Assembly: GCA_052387955.1 (NCBI GenBank)
Contig: JBQTIQ010000044.1
Span: 1-6,433 of the forward strand
Origin: JBQTIQ01 sp052387955
GTDB taxonomy: Bacteria; Actinomycetota; Acidimicrobiia; Acidimicrobiales; JACDCH01
Reading direction: 5' to 3'
Length of the DNA stretch: 6,433 nucleotides
This document shows, in pieces, positions 1 through 4,866 of the stretch; the stretch's first letter is position 1; each line of letters begins with the position of its first letter. The position numbers were made by a program, and so were the translations under genes. The notes beneath the pieces are model-generated. The model searched no databases. It saw only the letters and a list, made by a program, of their open reading frames with translations, and had not been told where the DNA came from.

Positions 1-2
1 GG

Positions 3-518
3 CTGCCGGGGATGGCGGGTTGGGTGGTGTGCCTTTGGTGGCGCGGCACCCGCGCGGGGCCCTTCGTCTTGGGCAGGGCCGGGGCCGACCCCCTGGACGT
101 CGGCGCCGGCCTCGCGGCCGGCGCCGACGACTACCTGACCAAGCCGTTCGCTCCCAAGGAGCTCTCGGCCCGGATCCGGGCGCTCATGCGCCGTGCCCGC
201 AAGCCCGACGCCCACACCACGACCATGCACTTCGGCGACCTCGAGATCATCCCCGACGCCGGCGTCGTCCGGCGTGACGGCCAGGAGCTCCACCTCACCA
301 AGACCGAGTTCCGGCTGCTGTGCGAGCTGGCGTCGAGCCCAGGCCGGGTGTTCAGCCGCGAGGTGCTGCTCGAGCGGGTGTGGGGCTACGGCTACTTCGG
401 TGACGGCCGCCTGGTCGACGTCCACGTCCGGCGCCTACGCACCAAGATCGAGGGTGACCCGGCCAATCCCCGTCACGTCGCCACCGTCCGCGGGCTGGGC
501 TACAAGCTGGTGGGGTGA
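3..518 (+). CDS. mtrA: MtrA-like OmpR-family response regulator, 5' end missing
   Basis: This is the C-terminal part of a two-component response regulator that binds DNA when phosphorylated by its partner kinase. The frame is open to the window edge, so the true start and the phosphoacceptor Asp lie upstream. The end of the receiver domain is visible: LPGM at bases 3-14, then AGADDYLTKPF with the conserved Lys at 141-143. A linker and a winged-helix OmpR/PhoB-type domain follow (about bases 230-515), including LTKTEFRLL, VFSREVLLERVWGY, the recognition helix RLVDVHVRRLRTKI and TVRGLGYK. The VWGY, RLVDVHV and DP-NP-V-TVRG-GYK pattern is close to mycobacterial MtrA. An ATG at 12 would give a protein without most of the receiver and is not a credible start. 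The stretch before about base 110 is degenerate: the usual LTAR switch motif reads GRAG although the length fits MtrA without gaps. The stop overlaps the kinase GTG (GTGA, 515-518). Family assignment is strong; orthology to MtrA is inferred from the motifs and the gene order. Confidence 0.9.
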   Translation: MPGMAGWVVCLWWRGTRAGPFVLGRAGADPLDVGAGLAAGADDYLTKPFAPKELSARIRALMRRARKPDAHTTTMHFGDLEIIPDAGVVRRDGQELHLTKTEFRLLCELASSPGRVFSREVLLERVWGYGYFGDGRLVDVHVRRLRTKIEGDPANPRHVATVRGLGYKLVG

Positions 519-1930
519 GCCGGCGACGCCCGTGGCAGGGGTGGCGGGCGAACCGGGCCCTCGGCCTCCGCGCCCGGCTCACGCTGGCGTTCGCGGTGGG
601 GGCGCTGCTGCTGTCGGGCCTGCTGGCCGGGACCACGTTCGTGCTCGCTCGCCGCAACCTCCTCGAACAGCGCGAGTCGGTCGTGCTCAGCCAGGCCTAC
701 CTCAACGCCAGCGTGGTCCGGGCCGGCGTCGGCAGCCGTGACATCCGCGACATCACCGACGGCCTGTTGCCGTCGTTGCGGGTCACGGCCGGCTCTCGCC
801 CTCTCATCCACTTCCGCGACCGGTGGTTCAGCCTCAGCGCTGACATCAACGAGGACACGCTCCCTGCCGGCCTGCGCACGCTGGTGGCCTCCGGCGCCCC
901 CGCCAGCCTGCGCTACGAGATCCAGGGCAACCCCACCCTGGCCGTCGGCCTCCCGGTGCCAGCGGCGGGGGCCGAGTACTTCGAGATCGTCGACCTGTCC
1001 GACCTGGAACGGACGCTGGGCTCGCTCGGGATCTCGCTGTTCGGGGCCTCGGTGCTCACCACGGTTGCCGGCGCCGGGGTCGGTCGCTGGGCCAGCGGCC
1101 GGAGCCTGCGGCCGCTGGCTAACGTGAGCCGGGCGGCCGAAGCCATCGCCAGCGGCCGCCTCGACACCCGTATGGCCGCTACCGACGACCCCGACCTGGG
1201 CCTGCTGGCGTCGTCGTTCAACGACATGGCCCAGGCCCTCCAGGACCGTATCGAACGCGACGCCCGCTTCGCCAGCGACGTGAGCCACGAGCTGCGATCG
1301 CCGTTGATGACCCTTTCGGCCGCGGTCGACATCCTCGAGGCTCGCCGGGACGAGTTGACCGAGCGCTCCCATGCCGCGCTCGACCTGCTGGCGGTGGAGG
1401 TCGGCCGCTTCTCCCAGCTAGTCGAGGACCTGCTCGAGATCTCCCGCTACGACGCCGGCGCAGTGCGCCTCGAGCTCGACGACCTGCGGCTGGCCGAGTT
1501 CGTCATGCAGGCCGTCCAGGCCTCGTCCAACGGCCGGTCGGTGCCGGTCGACGTCGACAGCGAACTGGCGGGGGTGTTCGTGCTGGCCGACAAGCGCCGG
1601 CTGGCCCGCGTGGTGGCGAACCTGGTCGACAACGCCCGCAAGTACGGCGACGGCCCCACGTCGGTCAGCGTCCGCCGGGTCGACAACCGTGCCCAGCTGG
1701 CGGTGGAGGACGAAGGGCCTGGGGTCCCGGAGGAGGAACGGGCGTTGATCTTCGAGCGTTTCTCACGCGGCGCCACCGCCGGCCGGCGAGGCCGCGGCGA
1801 GGGCGTCGGCCTGGGCCTCGCCCTGGTGGCCGAGCACGTCCGGCTCCACGGAGGACGGGTCTGGGTCGAGGACCGCCGCGACGGGCGCCCGGGCGCCCGC
1901 TTCGTCGTCGAGCTCCCGGTGCTGGGATGA
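515..1930 (+). CDS. mtrB: MtrB-like membrane sensor histidine kinase
   Basis: This 471-residue sensor kinase should autophosphorylate on His and pass the phosphate to the upstream response regulator. Order of parts: a basic N-terminus, membrane segment 1 (about 22-45), an extracytoplasmic sensor region of about 120 residues with no family I recognise, membrane segment 2 (about 168-190), and a HAMP linker (about 191-245). The dimerisation domain follows with the H-box SDVSHELRSPL and phospho-accepting His258, then DLLEISRYDAG. The ATP-binding domain has the N-box NLVDNARKYG (Asn373), G1 DEGPGVP (399-405), the F-box FERF (413-416) and G2 GEGVGLGLAL (428-437). All catalytic motifs are intact. 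The H-box and the DLLEISR-DAG stretch resemble mycobacterial MtrB, though this protein is shorter, mainly in the sensor region. The GTG start overlaps the regulator stop, and later starts would cut into membrane segment 1. The ATGA overlap with the next gene indicates one translationally coupled operon. The signal sensed cannot be read from the sequence. Confidence 0.93.
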   Translation: MSRRRPWQGWRANRALGLRARLTLAFAVGALLLSGLLAGTTFVLARRNLLEQRESVVLSQAYLNASVVRAGVGSRDIRDITDGLLPSLRVTAGSRPLIHFRDRWFSLSADINEDTLPAGLRTLVASGAPASLRYEIQGNPTLAVGLPVPAAGAEYFEIVDLSDLERTLGSLGISLFGASVLTTVAGAGVGRWASGRSLRPLANVSRAAEAIASGRLDTRMAATDDPDLGLLASSFNDMAQALQDRIERDARFASDVSHELRSPLMTLSAAVDILEARRDELTERSHAALDLLAVEVGRFSQLVEDLLEISRYDAGAVRLELDDLRLAEFVMQAVQASSNGRSVPVDVDSELAGVFVLADKRRLARVVANLVDNARKYGDGPTSVSVRRVDNRAQLAVEDEGPGVPEEERALIFERFSRGATAGRRGRGEGVGLGLALVAEHVRLHGGRVWVEDRRDGRPGARFVVELPVLG

Positions 1931-2586
1931 CCCCGGCGCGGTCGGGCCAGCGCCGGGACGGCGCCGTGGCGGCGACGGCGGCGGTCGTACTCGGCCTCGT
2001 CAGCGCCGGCTGTGGGCTGCCCAACGACGTCGCACCCCGGGTTATCGCCGCCGACAAGGTCCCGTTCAACCTCTTGGACTCGACGACCACGACGGCCCCG
2101 GACGGGACCGTCAACGCACCGACCGACGTGGCCGCCCTCTACTTCCCCAGCGCGGACGGCTCCCTGGTGCGGGTGACCCGGCCGGTCGCCGACCGGGAGC
2201 CGGCCACTGTGCTCAGCGAGCTGGTCAGCGGGCGCCCCGACCCCGGCGCCCAGGGGCTCACGTCGGCGATCCCCGACGGCACCCGGATCCTGAACGCCCA
2301 GCCCGAGTCGGCGGAGGTCTTCGCCGTCACCCTCAGCCCCGAGATCCAGAACGTCCAGGGCCCGACGCAGAAGATCGCCTTCGCCCAGCTGGTCTGGACC
2401 GCCACCGAGCTGGGGGTCGGCTCCGTGCGGTTCCGGGTCAACGCCGGCGGCTCCGACATCCCCCTCACGCCGCCCAACGACCTGGCCACCACCGACCGCC
2501 CCCTGAACCGCAACGACTACCTGTCCCTGACCCCGGACTCGACCCCAGCCACCACGACCACCCGGCCCCGCCTCGGGCCCAGCTAG
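1927..2586 (+). CDS. lpqB: GerMN-domain lipoprotein, short LpqB-like partner of the MtrAB pair
   Basis: This is a predicted exported lipoprotein of 219 residues. A signal peptide (basic stretch with RR at 9-10, hydrophobic residues 13-25) ends in SAGC, placing the lipidated Cys at 29, so the mature protein should be anchored on the outer face of the membrane. A Thr-rich linker (about 52-62) precedes a GerMN domain at about 69-180, recognisable from ALYFPSADG near the start, LSELVSGRP, IPDGTRIL, VTLSPE and QLVWTATEL. A Thr/Pro-rich tail closes the protein. In mycobacteria and relatives, LpqB follows MtrAB, has GerMN plus a C-terminal beta-propeller, and influences MtrB signalling. The position here matches, but the protein is less than half the usual LpqB length and has no propeller. 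The gene starts with ATG inside the kinase stop (ATGA, 1927-1930), with only a weak ribosome site, consistent with coupling. The function as kinase modulator is inferred from context; the lipoprotein and GerMN calls are well supported. Confidence 0.82.
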   Translation: MTPARSGQRRDGAVAATAAVVLGLVSAGCGLPNDVAPRVIAADKVPFNLLDSTTTTAPDGTVNAPTDVAALYFPSADGSLVRVTRPVADREPATVLSELVSGRPDPGAQGLTSAIPDGTRILNAQPESAEVFAVTLSPEIQNVQGPTQKIAFAQLVWTATELGVGSVRFRVNAGGSDIPLTPPNDLATTDRPLNRNDYLSLTPDSTPATTTTRPRLGPS

Positions 2587-2602
2587 CTGGGTTTGCTAGC
2601 TG
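2580..2602 (+). terminator. Inverted repeat across the lipoprotein stop codon, possible terminator
   Basis: CAGCTAGC (2580-2587) pairs perfectly with GCTAGCTG (2595-2602) across a 7-base loop. The left arm also sits within a 14-base perfect palindrome at 2578-2591. The hairpin contains the TAG stop of the lipoprotein gene and lies where the operon should end, before a convergent gene. There is no T-run after the stem, so it is not a classical intrinsic terminator. U-tract-less hairpins are often proposed as terminators in actinobacteria, and protein binding to the palindrome is an alternative. Confidence 0.4.
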
Positions 2603-2692
2603 CGTTCCCCGGCCACGCAAGCCGTGCTCGACCGCGCCTCCGCTGGCGCTCCGGCGCTCGCAGCCGCGGCGCTCCCGACAGGGAGCCATCGC
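2587..2692. other. Convergent intergenic gap
   Basis: These 106 bases separate the 3' ends of the plus-strand lipoprotein gene and the minus-strand NUDIX gene. Apart from the two hairpins listed separately, the visible content is three copies of GGCGCTC (2645-2651, 2653-2659, 2668-2674) in a GC-rich stretch. No credible small gene or RNA gene was seen. Confidence 0.6.
2671..2686 (-). terminator. GC-rich hairpin downstream of the NUDIX stop
   Basis: GCTCCC (2671-2676) and GGGAGC (2681-2686) form a 6-base stem with a 4-base loop, starting 6 bases past the NUDIX stop on the minus strand. No T-run follows in either direction. The position fits a terminator for the minus-strand gene, but short GC stems arise easily at this base composition. 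Confidence 0.3.
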
Positions 2693-3433
2693 TCACCCAC
2701 CCGATGGAGGGTGCACCGGCCGGGCCACTTCCTCGGGCTGGTGTGAATCGATGCCGACACGTTCGTAGCGCCAGCGGTCGGGCCCCATGGCCAGGCGGTG
2801 GCGGGGGCCGTCGGCGTCGAGCACCCCGCCGGGGTATCCGGCGTCGGCCGGCCACATCGCCACCCGGGCCCCGTCGGGGCCGGGCACCAGCTTGGTCACG
2901 TAGTGCTCGACCGGGCGCGCCCGGGCCCGGCCCAGGGCGGCGGCGACGTCGGCGCAGGCACTCAACCAGTCGAGGGTGACCCACGTCGGGGCGACCAGGC
3001 CGATGTCACCCTGCCGATGGCGACCCAAGGCGGTGGCCGGCGTCGTCCACACGTGCTCACGGATCTCGCCCATGTCGACCTGCACCTCGGCGCCGGGCGG
3101 CGCCGGCGCGAGGAAGAACCAGGTGGCGAAGCGGCGAGGGGTGCTGGCCGGCGGTATCCAATGGGACAGCGGAACCAGCGAGACGGCGTCGACAACGAGG
3201 GCCGTCTCCTCGGCCGCCTCTCGCACCGCCGCCGCCCGGGCTCCCTCGACGCCGTCGCCGTCGCCGGGCTCGACCCGCCCACCCGGGAACACCCACATGC
3301 CGCCGAAGGCGATGTCGGCGTGGCGGCGCACCATGAGGACCTCGATCCCATCAGGACCGTCGCGGACGAGTACGACCGTGGCCGCCGGGACGATGTTTGC
3401 TGGTCCGCTCCGGGCTGGGGGCCCTCCGCTCAC
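2693..3433 (-). CDS. NUDIX hydrolase, NUDT19/CoA-diphosphatase-like
   Basis: This enzyme should hydrolyse a nucleoside diphosphate linked to another group, with a divalent metal. From the GTG at 3433 it is 246 residues. The first strand is PAATVVLVRDG (16-26). The NUDIX box spans about 52-79: GGRVEPGD, an insertion, then E63 and REAAEETAL (71-79), with the metal-binding REx2EE core intact. The spacing from the box Gly to the first Glu is longer than the classical five, and the usual Gly after the EE pair is Ala. The SHWIPP and PRRF stretch soon after resembles NUDT19-type proteins, some of which act on CoA or acyl-CoA. The substrate is a guess. The GTG at 3433 was chosen because AGGGAG lies 9 bases upstream (3443-3448). 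An in-frame GTG at 3604 would add 57 residues encoded almost wholly by the tandem repeat, has no ribosome site, and is not part of the fold. No operon partner is evident. Confidence 0.85.
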   Translation of the reverse strand: MSGGPPARSGPANIVPAATVVLVRDGPDGIEVLMVRRHADIAFGGMWVFPGGRVEPGDGDGVEGARAAAVREAAEETALVVDAVSLVPLSHWIPPASTPRRFATWFFLAPAPPGAEVQVDMGEIREHVWTTPATALGRHRQGDIGLVAPTWVTLDWLSACADVAAALGRARARPVEHYVTKLVPGPDGARVAMWPADAGYPGGVLDADGPRHRLAMGPDRWRYERVGIDSHQPEEVARPVHPPSGG

Positions 3434-3436
3434 TGT

Positions 3437-3542
3437 CGGCTGCTCCCTGGCGGTCGCCACGCCGACCTGGCTCGACGAGTACGCCCGGGCCCGGCACGGG
3501 CGCGCCGACGCCTCGCCCTCGCGACGCTGGCCCCGCAGGACA
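3437..3542. repeat. Tandem repeat copy A (120-base period)
   Basis: This copy aligns without gaps to 3557-3662 at an offset of exactly 120 bases. I counted 7 mismatches in 106 positions, about 93% identity. It sits immediately upstream of the NUDIX start and supplies its ribosome binding site. The origin is unknown; it could be a local duplication or a member of a dispersed genomic repeat. Confidence 0.95.
3443..3448 (-). promoter_or_regulatory. Ribosome binding site that decides the NUDIX start
   Basis: On the minus strand the sequence reads AGGGAG, 9 bases before the GTG at 3433-3431. It lies inside repeat copy A. The same AGGGAG occurs in copy B, but the codon matching the GTG is ACC there, so only copy A has both elements. 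Confidence 0.5.
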
Positions 3543-3556
3543 CGGCCCCCGGTTGC

Positions 3557-3662
3557 CGGCTGCTCCCTGGCGGTCGCCACGCCGAGCTGGCTCGACGAGG
3601 ACACCCGGCCCCGGCACGGGCGCGCCGACGCCTCGCCGTCGCGACGCTGACCCGGCAGGACA
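3557..3662. repeat. Tandem repeat copy B (120-base period)
   Basis: This is the second copy of the unit at 3437-3542. The 120-base period is 40 codons, so the minus-strand NUDIX frame stays open through both copies and would read Ser-rich then GVATAREQP twice. The copies differ by substitutions only, some of which change amino acids in that frame (for example Leu against Val before GVATAREQP). Confidence 0.95.
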
Positions 3663-3678
3663 ACGGGCCCTGTTCGTT

Positions 3679-3719
3679 CGCTCCGAGCTGGAGCGGCCGG
3701 CTCACTGGCTGCTCTCCCT
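3679..3719 (-). repeat. Third, degenerate piece resembling the NUDIX start region
   Basis: On the minus strand this stretch reads AGGGAG, then CAGCC, then GTGAGC, then after a gap CGGAGCG. The same elements in the same order run from 3448 down to about 3406 across the NUDIX start. Small insertions or deletions separate the two, and the match is weaker than that between copies A and B. It suggests that the NUDIX 5' end was duplicated along with the repeat. Confidence 0.5.
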
Positions 3720-3732
3720 CATCGAGAACCGG

Positions 3733-4767
3733 TCAACCGAAGAAGACCTTGGCCACGTCGTGCAGGGCCGGGTCGACCAGCTTGAGCTCGCCGGTCGCCT
3801 CGCTCAAGGGCACTCGCACCACCTCGCCGCAGCGCAGGGCGACCATGTGACCGAAGGCGCCGTCGTGCACGGCGTCGATGGCTGCGATGCCGAAGCGGGT
3901 CGACAGCACCCGGTCGAAGGCGGTGGGCGTGCCGCCCCTCTGCACGTGGCCGAGGACGATGGAGCGGGTTTCGTGCCCGGTGCGCGACTCGATCTCGGTG
4001 GCCAGGGCGTCGCCGATCCCGCCGAGACGGGCATGGCCGAAGGCGTCGACCCCTCCGGTCGTGGTGGCGAAGGTCCCGCCCGTCGGCGTCGCCCCCTCGG
4101 CGACGACGACGATCGACGCGTACCGCCCCCGTCCCTCGTGGCGGTGCCGGATGGCTTCGCACACGACCTCGATGTCGAAGGGTTCCTCGGGGATCAACAC
4201 CATCATCGCCCCACCGGCGATGCCCGACCACAGGGCGATGTGGCCGGCGTGGCGGCCCATGACCTCGACCACCATCACCCGGTCGTGGGACTCGGCCGTG
4301 GTGTGGAGGCGGTCGATGGCGTCCACGCAGACCTGTACCGCGGTGTCGAACCCGAAGGTCAACTCGGTGGCGGATAGGTCGTTGTCGATGGTCTTGGGCA
4401 CGCCGACCACGGCGACGCCACGCTCGGCGTGGAGCCGGCTGGCGACGCCGAGGGTGTCCTCGCCGCCGATGGCCACCAGAGCGTCGATGCCGTTGCGTTC
4501 CAGGGTCGCGGTCACCGCCTCGACGCCGCCGTCGAGCTTGAACGGGTTGGTACGTGACGATCCCAGCACCGTCCCGCCCCGGGGCAGGGTGCCCCGCAGG
4601 CGTTCGACCGACAGCTGGTCGGCGACGTCCTCGACCAGGCCCCGCCAGCCGTCGCGGAACCCGAGCACGTCGTCACCGAAGACGACCTCGGCCTTACGCA
4701 CCGCCGCCCGCAGGACGGCGTTGAGACCGGGGCAGTCACCCCCGCCGGTGAGCATCCCGACGCGCAT
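3733..4767 (-). CDS. pfp: 6-phosphofructokinase, probably pyrophosphate-dependent
   Basis: This 344-residue enzyme phosphorylates fructose 6-phosphate to fructose 1,6-bisphosphate in the cytoplasm, the control step of glycolysis. Counting from the ATG at 4767, it has the phosphoryl-donor loop GGGDCPGLNAV (8-18), GGEDT (101-105), PKTIDND (124-130) with catalytic Asp128, VMGRHAG (169-175), PEEPFD and the C-terminal GHVQRGGTPTAFDR (from 273). The residue matching E. coli Gly104 is Asp104 and the residue matching Gly124 is Lys125. Asp at the first position is the known mark of PPi-using enzymes such as that of Amycolatopsis; ATP-using actinobacterial relatives have Gly there. The reaction would then be reversible and serve gluconeogenesis too. 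The start is decided by GGAGG 6 bases before the ATG (4774-4778); a TTG two codons earlier has no room for a ribosome site. Length and motifs are those of a complete protein. It is divergent from glycerol kinase. The PFK call is near certain; donor choice is inferred. Confidence 0.95.
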   Translation of the reverse strand: MRVGMLTGGGDCPGLNAVLRAAVRKAEVVFGDDVLGFRDGWRGLVEDVADQLSVERLRGTLPRGGTVLGSSRTNPFKLDGGVEAVTATLERNGIDALVAIGGEDTLGVASRLHAERGVAVVGVPKTIDNDLSATELTFGFDTAVQVCVDAIDRLHTTAESHDRVMVVEVMGRHAGHIALWSGIAGGAMMVLIPEEPFDIEVVCEAIRHRHEGRGRYASIVVVAEGATPTGGTFATTTGGVDAFGHARLGGIGDALATEIESRTGHETRSIVLGHVQRGGTPTAFDRVLSTRFGIAAIDAVHDGAFGHMVALRCGEVVRVPLSEATGELKLVDPALHDVAKVFFG

Positions 4768-4773
4768 CGCCAA

Positions 4774-4778
4774 CCTCC
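4774..4778 (-). promoter_or_regulatory. Ribosome binding site that decides the PFK start
   Basis: GGAGG on the minus strand lies 6 bases before the ATG at 4767-4765. It fits that start and excludes the in-frame TTG at 4773, which it directly abuts. Confidence 0.75.
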
Positions 4779-4797
4779 GTGGGTCCAGGCGGCCTCG

Positions 4798-4803
4798 ACG
4801 TTA
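4798..4803 (-). promoter_or_regulatory. Possible -10 element for PFK
   Basis: TAACGT on the minus strand matches the actinobacterial TANNNT pattern and would place the transcript start near 4791, giving a leader of about 24 bases containing the GGAGG site. No convincing -35 hexamer was found at the usual spacing, so this is tentative. Confidence 0.3.
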
Positions 4804-4852
4804 GCTTCGTCCCGTCCGTCGACGTGGCGGGCCGGGGCCGAGGCCCGAGCCC

Positions 4853-4858
4853 TAGAGT
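4853..4858 (+). promoter_or_regulatory. Possible -10 element for a leaderless glycerol kinase transcript
   Basis: TAGAGT fits TANNNT and ends 8 bases before the ATG at 4867, so transcription would begin within a base or two of the start codon. No Shine-Dalgarno sequence is visible before this ATG, which fits leaderless translation, common in actinobacteria. No -35 match was seen. Confidence 0.4.
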
Positions 4859-4866
4859 CCCGGACC

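Larger units (their letters stand above)
3434..3732. other. Repeat-filled intergenic region without a convincing gene
   Basis: These 299 bases lie between the NUDIX start and the PFK stop, both on the minus strand. They hold repeat copies A and B and the third degenerate piece. One minus-strand frame (GTG at 3705 to TGA at 3430) is open for 91 codons, but its product is about one quarter Arg and is built from the repeat, so it is not called as a gene. No clear promoter or terminator was recognised. Confidence 0.6.

Noticed and set aside
193..741. Plus-strand open frame of 182 codons across the regulator and kinase
   Set aside because: It is out of frame with both real genes and gives a Ser/Pro/Arg-rich product without motifs.
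500..1372. Long minus-strand open frame (290 codons) opposite the histidine kinase
   Set aside because: It lacks any recognisable domain, is rich in Gly, Arg, Ala and Gln, and lies opposite a kinase with all motifs intact. Such antisense frames are expected at high GC.
3434..3604. NUDIX N-terminal extension starting at the GTG at 3604
   Set aside because: It is almost entirely repeat-encoded, has no ribosome site and is not needed for the fold. The GTG at 3433 has AGGGAG at good spacing.
3437..3662. Possible CRISPR array or mobile element
   Set aside because: There are only two long adjacent copies with no short repeats separated by unique spacers, and no transposase or terminal inverted repeats were seen.
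2798..3850. Plus-strand open frame of 350 codons
   Set aside because: It is antisense to the NUDIX gene and runs through the repeats into the PFK 3' end. The composition is low-complexity, with no domain.
3397..4377. Plus-strand open frame of 326 codons
   Set aside because: It is a shadow of PFK and the repeat region, Gly/Arg/Pro-rich with no motif, while PFK on the other strand is unmistakable.
3878..4804. Plus-strand open frame of 308 codons opposite PFK
   Set aside because: Ser/Arg/Pro/Thr-rich shadow translation without a domain, opposite an intact enzyme gene.
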